Shown here: positions 8,157 through 15,789 of the stretch, piece by piece | How positions within the stretch are numbered: position 1 is the first letter of the stretch | Layout of the letters: each line of letters begins with the position of its first letter | Origin: CAZHDB01 sp964531225 | GTDB lineage: Archaea; Thermoproteota; Thermoprotei_A; Sulfolobales; Desulfurococcaceae | Assembly: GCA_964531225.1 (NCBI GenBank) | Contig: CAZHDB010000005.1 | Location: 27,490 to 91,489 of the forward strand | Reading direction: 5' to 3' | Length of the DNA: 64,000 nucleotides | Notes under the pieces: generated by a model | Database searches by the model: none | Seen by the model: only the letters and a program-made list of their open reading frames with translations | Told to the model about the DNA's origin: nothing | Made by a program: the position numbers and the translations under genes

Positions 8157-8875
8157 TATTCTTCACACTCTTTAATAGCTCCAGTATTTAGTAATCTATC
8201 TCTTAACTCGCTAATTCGCTCACTATACAGTCTAAGCTTAAAGCCTTTAGCCTTGGGATTAATTATTTCTATGAATTTCCTTTTGGGATTATATTTGAAA
8301 CACTGTCCTTCCTCAAATCTTACAAACATTCTTTCGTTAGTTAAAACTCCTTTTTTATAGACAGAGAATTTTTGAGGTAACATTATATTTTCGACGGTAA
8401 ATCTATTTAATAAAAGTATTCTTATGACAGTAATAGCTGAGAATACAACCTCGTACATTATGAAGAAATTGAGAAAGGATACAAGTATAGGATCTTTAGT
8501 AATTCTATCTATTAATTCACTAACGAAGGGTGCTATAAGAGTTGGATATATAGAGAAGATCACAAGTGCTATTGGTAGCGTAGCAAAGCCTAACATCATA
8601 CCTTTCATTTGTTTCATGAGCTCTTTATTTAGTAGTTTATCGGTCATAGCGATCTTCATGGCATTTGGCTCCTTAAATAGTAAACTCTTAAGATCTTCGG
8701 GCTTAGGCTTGGTTTTCCTCATTGTGGTATATGAGGTGATACCCATGAGCAAGAACATGTATAATATTATTACCAGCCAAAAATATTGTCTAAGGAATAC
8801 TGATATAAATGAGAAGGCTATGATAGATGCTTGAGAGATCGCGATCATCTTCTTATTTGATGGTTGCCCATTCAT
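8156..8875 (-). CDS. DUF2208-like membrane protein
   Basis: 239 aa from the ATG at 8875, chosen because AGGTG lies 9 nt upstream (the in-frame GTG at 8887 overlaps that site). Two adjacent N-terminal hydrophobic segments (IIAFSFISVFL, FWLVIILYMFLLM), a cytoplasmic loop of about 50 residues (MRKTKPKPEDLKSL), two further segments, and a soluble basic C-terminal domain of about 80 residues. The layout fits the crenarchaeal DUF2208 family, whose function is unknown. It forms an operon with the zinc-finger gene. Confidence 0.65.
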   Translation of the reverse strand: MNGQPSNKKMIAISQASIIAFSFISVFLRQYFWLVIILYMFLLMGITSYTTMRKTKPKPEDLKSLLFKEPNAMKIAMTDKLLNKELMKQMKGMMLGFATLPIALVIFSIYPTLIAPFVSELIDRITKDPILVSFLNFFIMYEVVFSAITVIRILLLNRFTVENIMLPQKFSVYKKGVLTNERMFVRFEEGQCFKYNPKRKFIEIINPKAKGFKLRLYSERISELRDRLLNTGAIKECEE

Positions 8876-8987
8876 ATTATTAAGCACCTACATATCAAAA
8901 ATATAAAAACACACTTATAAGCTACATGCATACCAATAACTAAGTGTTAATCTAATTAAAGGGTTTTGATATAGAACAGTATACTGG

Positions 8988-9046
8988 ATATGATGACACG
9001 CCACGGACAGAGTACTTTCAATGAAGAGGGCACGTGTTACTGATCA
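8988..9046 (+). ncRNA. C/D-box guide sRNA (16S-directed D guide)
   Basis: C ATGATGA (8990-8996), guide 1 cacgccacgga (8997-9007), D' CAGA (9008-9011), 9-nt spacer, C' ATGAAGA (9021-9027), guide 2 gggcacgtgtta (9028-9039), D CTGA (9040-9043). The span is 54 nt, as expected of archaeal C/D RNAs, and all GA residues of the two kink-turns are present. Guide 2 is complementary over 9 nt to UAACACGUG, a conserved archaeal 16S motif after CUCAG. The D-plus-5 rule would place 2'-O-methylation on the A of UAACA. Confidence 0.72.
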
Positions 9047-9071
9047 AATACTTAGATTAGGGGATGAAGAA

Positions 9072-9689
9072 ATGATTTCTACAGATACAATGAAGAAGTT
9101 ATCCCCGACAGACCCATCTATTAATTTTAAATTTAGACTTACATTCACTCTAGTATTTGTTTCAGGCACTATCGTTAGTAAAATTATAAGAGATCTAATT
9201 AGTTGCAATATAAAGAATGTTGTCTATTTGGGCGAAGACACTCTAGGAGTCACGGTAACATTTAGATTAGGGAAAAGAAATATTATAAATAGTTTCTTCA
9301 ATATTCTTAGGCAATACTCAAATAAAATTCGTATGCTATGTTACGAGCTAAGGGCATCTGTACCATCTAAGCGATTAAATAAACTTCCATTAAGAATCAT
9401 TAAGCAAGCCGTCATAAACAATAATACAGCGTCAATAGCGTCCATAAATAATAGATATGTATGGGTATACGTAAATAATAAGAAAAATAAGGTTATATTA
9501 AAATTTATTGAGGCGAAGATTATTAGTGCACATACACTTGATCCTGCATCATTGCCCCAATCATTGTTTATAGTGTGTAAAGACAGCATTAACATAGAGG
9601 AACTCATAAATGAAATTAATGAAAAGATAAAGGAATACCTAGTACTTGCGATGAGAAAAGATATAATGGGCACAGAATTTAATCATTAA
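9072..9689 (+). CDS. hypothetical protein, 205 aa
   Basis: The ATG at 9072 is chosen because GGGGATG lies about 8 nt upstream and because the in-frame ATG at 9021 is the C' box of the sRNA above. The product starts MISTDTMKKLSPTD and mixes strands (FKFRLTFTLVFVSGTIV, NVVYLGEDTLGVTVTF) with Lys/Asn-rich loops. The C-terminus is helical (NIEELINEINEKIKEYL). No domain is recognised. It is flanked on both sides by candidate C/D sRNAs. Confidence 0.55.
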   Translation: MISTDTMKKLSPTDPSINFKFRLTFTLVFVSGTIVSKIIRDLISCNIKNVVYLGEDTLGVTVTFRLGKRNIINSFFNILRQYSNKIRMLCYELRASVPSKRLNKLPLRIIKQAVINNNTASIASINNRYVWVYVNNKKNKVILKFIEAKIISAHTLDPASLPQSLFIVCKDSINIEELINEINEKIKEYLVLAMRKDIMGTEFNH

Positions 9690-9749
9690 TTGATGATGAA
9701 CGCCCTATCTCATGACTAGTAGATGATGTATAAGAACTCCGGCTGACAA
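9690..9749 (+). ncRNA. C/D-box guide sRNA
   Basis: Directly after the stop codon: C ATGATGA (9693-9699), guide 1 acgccctatctc, D' ATGA (9712-9715), spacer CTAGT, C' around AGATGATG (9721-9728), guide 2 tataagaactccgg, D CTGA (9743-9746). A TATA-like ATATAAT at 9661-9667 would start transcription near 9690. The target of guide 1 contains AUAGGGCG, which resembles tRNA D-stem sequence; guide 2 has no target I recognise. Confidence 0.6.
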
Positions 9750-9788
9750 ATATACACTATAATTATCATACTATTAATGATGGAATAC

Positions 9789-9798
9789 CTATATAAAG
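9789..9798 (+). promoter_or_regulatory. TATA box of the alba-like gene
   Basis: CTATATAAAG centred near 9793. It predicts a start of transcription near 9819 and a leader of about 40 nt that carries GAGGTG. Confidence 0.5.
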
Positions 9799-9861
9799 AA
9801 CTATGCTTAAATAGAACCTAATTAGAACCCATATTGTAGACTACAAGAGGTGGACAAGGGA

Positions 9862-10134
9862 ATGGTTTTAGGTGCAAATGTAAAGATTATAGATGTATCG
9901 AGAAAACCCATATCTGACTATGTGTTTGACGCTGTTGTTAATTTTAATCAAGGAGTAGAAGAAATCATTATCAAAGGAAGAGGAGATTTCATAAGTAAGG
10001 CAGTTGATGTTTATAGGATATTGTCAGAGAGATTAGGAGACTCTATAGAGATCATTAATATAGAGATCGGTAGTGAAAGGTTTAGAGGAAGAAGAAGATC
10101 TTATATAGCTATACACGTTAAGAGGAGACTTTAG
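9862..10134 (+). CDS. Alba-family chromatin protein (second copy)
   Basis: 90 aa from ATG 9862; GAGGTG lies 9 nt upstream and covers the in-frame GTG at 9850. The Alba fold is recognisable from SDYVFDAVVNFNQGVEEIIIKGRG, ISKAVDVYRILSERLG and a C-terminal IEIGSERFRGRRRSYIAIHVKRR beta hairpin. It diverges from the second Alba in this window and lacks the GKK lysine pair at the N-terminal DNA/RNA interface. It is probably Alba2-like, forming heterodimers with Alba1. The 3' end overlaps the reverse gyrase gene by 17 nt. Confidence 0.85.
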   Translation: MVLGANVKIIDVSRKPISDYVFDAVVNFNQGVEEIIIKGRGDFISKAVDVYRILSERLGDSIEIINIEIGSERFRGRRRSYIAIHVKRRL

Positions 10135-13100
10135 CGAATTCCCTAGCCATATACCACTCATGATCTATTAGCTTATGGCTTACTAATTTACTAAGTATAT
10201 CTTCTATAGCTTCTACTGCATCTACTTCCCCAACAGTTATCATATCAATAAGTTTCTCCATATGTCTGGTAGTCTCAATAGATACTAGATCGGGATAGTT
10301 ATTAACTAGATAATTATATATCTCGATACCCGTCTTAGTAGGTATTAGGTATTTCCTTTTCTTAGACTCAATAATGTATCCATGGCGACGTATCTTCGAC
10401 AATATTGATGCATATGTACTTGGCCTTCCTATGCCAACTTCTTTCATCTTCCTTATAGTTAAGCCATGATCCATTAGCTTCTCTCTAGAAGTTCTATACT
10501 TTCTAATACTAGTTATGTCGAGTTCTATGATGTTTGTATTTGGAAGCCATGTATAAACTACTGGTTTAGCTACTAAATCAAAACCGTGACTCTTAACCAT
10601 GTATGGTATTTCGATCTCAACAAGATATTTTCTTGATAATTCTGTAATAACTTTTGCACATAAAACACTATACTCTCTCATTTGGCTAGCCATAAACCTT
10701 CTAAAGATCAGATCATATAGTCTAATATGTAATGGCGTTAAGTATATAGGTATGTTAATTAATCCTTCAGCTAATGCCTTCTCAAGATCGGTTGCATCCC
10801 ATGGATGAGTAGGCCTTATAGCTTCATGGGTACCCTTACTTCCCCAATGTCTAGGGACAAGGTATTCATTAAGACCCTTTTCCTTAGCATAGTTCTTAGC
10901 AATTTCAATACCTGTATTGGATACATATGTTGAGTCAGTCCTATGATATGTTATAAGACCTGATTCAAAGAGTTCTTGGGCAAGTTTCATAGCAAGTGTT
11001 GCAGGTATACCTATTCGTGAGGCATCATATAATAGTTCATCAGTTGTATATGGAGGCTTAGGTTTAACAATTTTCTCAAATCTATCTATAACTCTAATAA
11101 CGATTTTATTCCTCTTCACGACCTCTTCATAGATCTCTTTAGCAACATCGTTATTATCTATACAAATCCTTATAGGCAAGTAGGGCTTCTCAGAACCAGC
11201 CATGATGGATATTGCAGTGCATTGTTTCTCTTTCCACTTCCTATAGGCATCAATGATCCACCCGAGAACAGGTGTCTGTACACGGCCTGCTCCAAGCCAG
11301 TGCTTATTAAATTTATTCCATAACTCAGTACTGAGACTAAACCCTATAATTCGATCAAGTATTCTGCGATAGAGTTGTGCCTGAACAAGATTTATATTTA
11401 GAGATTTCTTCTCTTTAAGTGCCTTTTCAAGCTCTTTCCTAGTTATTTCATGGAATTCTACCCTGTAGACATAATTATTTAATGGCTTTACTACAAGATA
11501 GATGTCAAAGGCAATTTTTTCGCCTTCAGTATCAGGGTCTGTACCGATTAGTATTTCATCTACTTCACTGGCTAGTTTTCTTAAAACATTAACTACTTCC
11601 AAAGCATCATAAATACTTGTACTACCACATCTTGGACAAGAATTTCCATGGCTAAACTGGTGCCCGCATAAACGGCACCTTTTAATGGTGTTATATACAG
11701 GATTATACTCTTTACTATCTACGTTATACTCTAAACCATAGAGTCCTCTAGAGGGATCTGTTGTCAAATCAAATATGTGTCCACGAGTGGCTAAAATATT
11801 TAGATACATAATCCTATTTCCATCTACAATAGGTGTTTCATAAACTATTAATTGGCCTATCCTTCTCCTGGCTGGTTTACCAAAGAAATTAGCTATTGTC
11901 CTAGCCTTAGTGGGTGATTCAACAACTAATAATACGGTCTTAAAATGTATGTTGTATGAACTACCTTTTCTAGACCTAGATCTTTTGATTTTCTCGAGTT
12001 CTCTTTTAATATTTATCCTTGTAAACTTCTTAAATGATGCCTCTTTACTTATAAACTTCATTTTAACCTCTAATGCTCTTACAAGCTCCTCTAATTCCTT
12101 ATCTTCTATGATTATCGACAAACCATGGGTCATATCTCCATTATATAGTCTTGACGTGCGTCCACTAGCTTGTATATAGGTCATTAAGTCTGGTATTAAG
12201 CCTATATATTTAGAACTATGCTTAATAAGTACTATAGTTCCAACTACAATCTTTTGTTTTATATCAAGTATTTCTTTTAATTTATTAAGTGTATACTCCA
12301 TTATCTCTTCTATAGTATTATACCATTCAATGATCCTAGTACTTGATACATCGTCAATAGTTATTCTCTTTTTAAGTAGTGATGTTATTATACGATATTC
12401 TTTACGATTAATATATCTGAGTATCCTTGACAGTCTAAACATGTATTCTCTAACACTATATCCATTCTCGCTAAGGTGAATAAGCATTCTATATAGAGTT
12501 CTAATATTAGCTAATAAATTATTGATCTCTATTGAGAAGCAGGGCGTACCAATAAATATAATGTATTTTATTTTCTCTGGCGAATCAATGCCTCTAACAC
12601 TAACTCCATAGTATGAACCGGATCCAATAACTATATCTACTCTTCCATCAAGAAGCTTCTTCACGTTAGCTGGCGTGGCCTTAGCTACTGTATAGTCTGT
12701 ATTTCTACTTAAATAATCAATTATGTCATCTATTGATATATAATGTTTTAATGGATGAAACGAGCTTATTAATATAATTCCTCCGGGACCAACTTTATTA
12801 ACTATTCTATAGACCCATTGAAGGATTTTGTTTTTCTCAGTGACAATATATGTATCACATACATCTCTTGCGTAGAGAGTTATACCTGCAACATCGAATT
12901 CTAATAACTCCCTCATAACAGCGATGTAGGGTCCACGGGCTCTTCCAGTAGCGCTTGCTACTATGATCTGTCCATGCCTATTTTTAGCTTTAGCTTCTCT
13001 AAGCTTTGCCTCTATATCAAGATATTTCTTCAAAGCCTCATTGTATTTATCCTCTAAACCGTTTGCCTTTAATACTAAGAGCCTACTTCTTAGATCGGTG

Positions 13101-13798
13101 AGTTCTCTAGCAAGCATTATAGTCTCCTGATTATATCCTAGCATATTGAGTAGTCTCACAATATTCTTTGATCGATTAAGTATGGAGTCAACATCATCTG
13201 CGATAATTATGTCGAAGAACTTCTTCTCAAATAAAGCTGGATGTCTTGATAAGAACGCATTTGTTATAACCAGAATATCATAGTCATCTTTCCTAATACG
13301 ATCAATTATTTCGTCTCTATGGCTCTTTCTGGAAGATGAATCATAAAATAATATTCTACCATTATAATTAGAGGATTTGGCCATTGAAGATAGCCGATTA
13401 TATATCTGCTTAGCCAGACTTGATGTCGGGGCTAATATTAGTACCTTCTTCTTATATCTGCTACTCATATATAGCGAGAATGTTGCTAGTAATGTTGTTT
13501 TGCCGATACCCGTTGGTGCTATAATACTTGTGTTCTCGCCCTTGAACAATCTTTTAAGCCATATACGTTGACTACCCCATAAACTATAGCCTCCAGTAGC
13601 TCTCCTAAAATACTCCTCAAACTCTATGATCTCATTTTCGATCGATCTATTGTACTCTACGAGTCCGAGTTTATAACTTGTACTTTGTCTAGAACATTTC
13701 CTACAAATGCCATAATTCATTATAGAGTAAGCATCAGCTTCTCCACCACATGAAGGACATAAGCCGCTGTATATAGGATTAACTGGCAAGTTTAACAT
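10118..13798 (-). CDS. rgy: reverse gyrase
   Basis: 1226 aa enzyme that introduces positive supercoils, the hallmark of hyperthermophiles. N-terminal zinc finger (CPSCGGEADAY then CRKC), a helicase-like half with Walker A APTGIGKTT and motif II IADDVDS, a linker, and a topoisomerase IA half starting VVESPTKARTIANFFG. A second zinc finger (CRLCGHQFSHGNSCPRCGS) sits inside the Toprim region, and DTEGEKIAFDIY carries the metal-binding acidic residues. The active-site Tyr is in LITYHRTDSTYVS. The protein is full length, convergent with the alba-like gene, and has its own short upstream gap before alba. Confidence 0.97.
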   Translation of the reverse strand: MLNLPVNPIYSGLCPSCGGEADAYSIMNYGICRKCSRQSTSYKLGLVEYNRSIENEIIEFEEYFRRATGGYSLWGSQRIWLKRLFKGENTSIIAPTGIGKTTLLATFSLYMSSRYKKKVLILAPTSSLAKQIYNRLSSMAKSSNYNGRILFYDSSSRKSHRDEIIDRIRKDDYDILVITNAFLSRHPALFEKKFFDIIIADDVDSILNRSKNIVRLLNMLGYNQETIMLARELTDLRSRLLVLKANGLEDKYNEALKKYLDIEAKLREAKAKNRHGQIIVASATGRARGPYIAVMRELLEFDVAGITLYARDVCDTYIVTEKNKILQWVYRIVNKVGPGGIILISSFHPLKHYISIDDIIDYLSRNTDYTVAKATPANVKKLLDGRVDIVIGSGSYYGVSVRGIDSPEKIKYIIFIGTPCFSIEINNLLANIRTLYRMLIHLSENGYSVREYMFRLSRILRYINRKEYRIITSLLKKRITIDDVSSTRIIEWYNTIEEIMEYTLNKLKEILDIKQKIVVGTIVLIKHSSKYIGLIPDLMTYIQASGRTSRLYNGDMTHGLSIIIEDKELEELVRALEVKMKFISKEASFKKFTRINIKRELEKIKRSRSRKGSSYNIHFKTVLLVVESPTKARTIANFFGKPARRRIGQLIVYETPIVDGNRIMYLNILATRGHIFDLTTDPSRGLYGLEYNVDSKEYNPVYNTIKRCRLCGHQFSHGNSCPRCGSTSIYDALEVVNVLRKLASEVDEILIGTDPDTEGEKIAFDIYLVVKPLNNYVYRVEFHEITRKELEKALKEKKSLNINLVQAQLYRRILDRIIGFSLSTELWNKFNKHWLGAGRVQTPVLGWIIDAYRKWKEKQCTAISIMAGSEKPYLPIRICIDNNDVAKEIYEEVVKRNKIVIRVIDRFEKIVKPKPPYTTDELLYDASRIGIPATLAMKLAQELFESGLITYHRTDSTYVSNTGIEIAKNYAKEKGLNEYLVPRHWGSKGTHEAIRPTHPWDATDLEKALAEGLINIPIYLTPLHIRLYDLIFRRFMASQMREYSVLCAKVITELSRKYLVEIEIPYMVKSHGFDLVAKPVVYTWLPNTNIIELDITSIRKYRTSREKLMDHGLTIRKMKEVGIGRPSTYASILSKIRRHGYIIESKKRKYLIPTKTGIEIYNYLVNNYPDLVSIETTRHMEKLIDMITVGEVDAVEAIEDILSKLVSHKLIDHEWYMAREFAKVSS

Positions 13799-13876
13799 AC
13801 CCCTTCCGATAATACCATGTAGGTTGGCGGATTGGAATTAAAATGGAGAGGCCTAATAACACTAGGTGGGAAACAC

Positions 13877-13883
13877 TTATATA
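13877..13883 (+). promoter_or_regulatory. TATA box of alba
   Basis: TTATATA centred at 13880, giving a start near 13906 and a leader with AGGAGGAG upstream of the ATG at 13939. Confidence 0.55.
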
Positions 13884-13938
13884 CAGCTACCCAAATATCA
13901 TGGATTCCAGTAATATCTAGTATAGGAGGAGAATAGAC

Positions 13939-14232
13939 ATGGCCGAGGCAACACCTCAACCAAGCAATACGGTTCTAGTAGGTAAGAAAAACGTCATGAA
14001 CTACGTACTAGCAGTACTAACCCTAATACATCAAGGCGTTAAAGAGGTAGTAGTAAAGGCTAGGGGACGTGCTATTAGTAAGGCAGTTGACACTGTAGAG
14101 ATCGTTAGAAGCAGATTCCTACCAGAGAAGGTAAAAGTTAAGGACATCAAGATCGGTAGTCAAACAGTAACCAATCCTAACGGCCGCCAGACACGTGTAA
14201 GCACAATAGAGATCGTATTAGAAGCAGAGTAA
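13939..14232 (+). CDS. alba: DNA/RNA-binding protein Alba
   Basis: 97 aa abundant chromatin protein that coats DNA and RNA as dimers. The VGKKNVMNYVLA segment has the lysine pair that contacts nucleic acid and is acetylated in Sulfolobus. The RNP-like KEVVVKARGRAISKAVDTVEIV and the NPNGRQTRVSTIEIVLE hairpin complete the fold. A strong AGGAGG and a good TATA box suggest high expression. It is divergent from reverse gyrase, which places two DNA-architecture genes around a topoisomerase. Confidence 0.95.
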   Translation: MAEATPQPSNTVLVGKKNVMNYVLAVLTLIHQGVKEVVVKARGRAISKAVDTVEIVRSRFLPEKVKVKDIKIGSQTVTNPNGRQTRVSTIEIVLEAE

Positions 14233-14274
14233 TCGGGTTAGTAGAGATAGTAATACAATACCAATGTATTTTTC

Positions 14275-14595
14275 TCATGCACTTTCTCTTTCGTGCTGTT
14301 TACATCGTTTTAAAATATATTTTGATAAATAATTATCAAGTATTTCATATAAACCCCTACATTTATATATGACTTTATCTACTTTAATGAGGAAGCCCAT
14401 TCTATATAATCTCTTAATGATATTATATGCCACCTTCCTATTACAGCAGAATTCTTTAATAAGCAAATCTGATGCTTCACCTATATTGAAGTTTCCAGAG
14501 CCATAGACCTTATATATCAAATAATATGCTAAAAATTCTCTCTTCTTAGGCCAGCGAGTAATATATTTATGTTCAGTAGCCTGGTTAGACATCAT
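14275..14595 (-). CDS. winged-helix-like small protein
   Basis: 106 aa. REFLAYYLIYKVYGSG, NIGEASDLLIKEF, NRKVAYNIIKRLYRMGFLIKVD form three helices and a strand like a winged-helix DNA-binding domain; the tail is basic with a CKQHE end. The only available ATG pair (14595/14592) lies within the C' box of the sRNA at 14571-14627, so either transcripts overlap or initiation is atypical. No clear ribosome binding site is seen. It may be a transcription regulator, but its target is unknown. Confidence 0.55.
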   Translation of the reverse strand: MMSNQATEHKYITRWPKKREFLAYYLIYKVYGSGNFNIGEASDLLIKEFCCNRKVAYNIIKRLYRMGFLIKVDKVIYKCRGLYEILDNYLSKYILKRCKQHERESA

Positions 14596-14627
14596 CTACT
14601 CATCAGCCCTTACAAGAATCATCATGC
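14571..14627 (-). ncRNA. C/D-box guide sRNA, possible tRNA D-arm guide
   Basis: Read on the minus strand: C ATGATGA (14625-14619), guide 1 ttcttgtaaggg, D' CTGA (14606-14603), spacer, C' AGATGAT (14597-14591), guide 2 of 13 nt, D CTGA (14576-14573). Both D boxes are perfect, making this the best-formed example in the window. The guide 2 complement, the plus strand at 14577-14589, reads TAGCCTGGTTAGA. Twelve of these match the D-arm sequence AGCCUGGUUAGA common in archaeal tRNAs; the D-plus-5 rule points at C17. Confidence 0.75.
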
Positions 14628-14637
14628 CCGAGCCCAA

Positions 14638-14970
14638 TTATTCCTCAAATAACTCTACGATTATCCTCGCTTTAATCTTCTTCCTCGTAAATGGAGGAGG
14701 TTCTTCACCGAGATCTATTGCAAATACGATGGGGTTTTCAAGACCATCTCTAAATCTGATCTCTGCAACATAATGTTTCTTAGGCCCTTTCTCCATACTT
14801 TTAATTAAGGCATCATAGATCCTTGATAAAGCCATTTGTAGAGCTATAGGACTAGAGAAATCCTCTGGTGTCAAGCGGATAGTTGAAAAATCCTTTATAA
14901 CTTCACCAATTCTACCTTCTCCTTCAAATATTGCTATCTTTCTCTTCATTTCACCCTCTTCATAATCCAT
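14638..14970 (-). CDS. conserved hypothetical protein, 110 aa
   Basis: GGAGGG lies 6 nt before the ATG at 14970. The protein looks like a small alpha/beta domain: KIAIFEGEGRIGEVIKDF, a helix IALQMALSRIYDALIKSM, and strands HYVAEIRFRDG and IVFAIDLGE. The C-terminus KKIKARIIVELFEE is basic then acidic. I recognise no family, though the composition and length fit a conserved crenarchaeal protein. It is upstream of the sRNA and the winged-helix gene and could share their transcript. Confidence 0.6.
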   Translation of the reverse strand: MDYEEGEMKRKIAIFEGEGRIGEVIKDFSTIRLTPEDFSSPIALQMALSRIYDALIKSMEKGPKKHYVAEIRFRDGLENPIVFAIDLGEEPPPFTRKKIKARIIVELFEE

Positions 14971-15063
14971 TGTAAACCCTCCAAGTGTTTATCAAGGCTT
15001 ATGTTGTATTAACAAGTTAATTAAACTCTCCTCATAGAAAATATTGTATTGGGTATAAATTGT

Positions 15064-15789
15064 ATGGCCAACATACCAGCTAATGTATTTATCCTCGAAA
15101 GTAGTATATTATGGGATATAGATAATGAGTTATTATTAAAATTACTCAATACATTGAAAAGCTATGATGTACTTAAAGCTGAAGAGACTGGATATACACT
15201 TGTCAGGACAGTTAACAATAGAAGACTATACCTATCTATCGGCATTAATAGTCTCTTTATACATGGAAATAAAGAATTACATGATCTATTTAAACAACAT
15301 GGTATCAGGTACTACGTTAATCTAAAAAGTGTATGGATCAAAACATGTAGATTACGTAGAGACATATTGATAGGAGATCTTTTAAGAAAAACCATTGATC
15401 GATTGAAGACCGTTAGGCAGGGAGAGTGTATTTACATAAATGATTCTGGCAACATATGTAGTTCCGTATCTAATGATGTAAAGTTACAAATATGTCATAA
15501 CATTACTGATGAAGAAAATATAGTGCCCTTGAAACCCTATCATCCAGTATCTTATGGAGTGATTCGCCATGTCGACTTCTATGATAAAAGGTATAGGAAG
15601 GCATTGGAAAGGTATCTTACTGAAAAGACAAACTATGATACACTAGCCTATGTAGTTGTGGACAGCAACTATAAATCTTTTATCGATGTGAATGAAATTA
15701 AAAGATTCGTTAGAATAAACTTCATTCCAAGGAGCATTGATCTATTTAAATTACTTCTTAACTCAATATTCTACACATTATGTGTTTAG
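15064..15789 (+). CDS. hypothetical protein, 241 aa
   Basis: ATG 15064 is preferred to the TTG at 15049, which has no ribosome binding site. The protein is mixed alpha/beta, with repeated Tyr/Arg-rich strands (RRLYLSIGINSLFIHG, GIRYYVNLKSVWIKTCRLRRD) and five scattered Cys, and ends RSIDLFKLLLNSIFYTLCV. No family is recognised. Its 3' end overlaps that of the XPB helicase gene by 12 nt in convergent orientation. Confidence 0.5.
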   Translation: MANIPANVFILESSILWDIDNELLLKLLNTLKSYDVLKAEETGYTLVRTVNNRRLYLSIGINSLFIHGNKELHDLFKQHGIRYYVNLKSVWIKTCRLRRDILIGDLLRKTIDRLKTVRQGECIYINDSGNICSSVSNDVKLQICHNITDEENIVPLKPYHPVSYGVIRHVDFYDKRYRKALERYLTEKTNYDTLAYVVVDSNYKSFIDVNEIKRFVRINFIPRSIDLFKLLLNSIFYTLCV

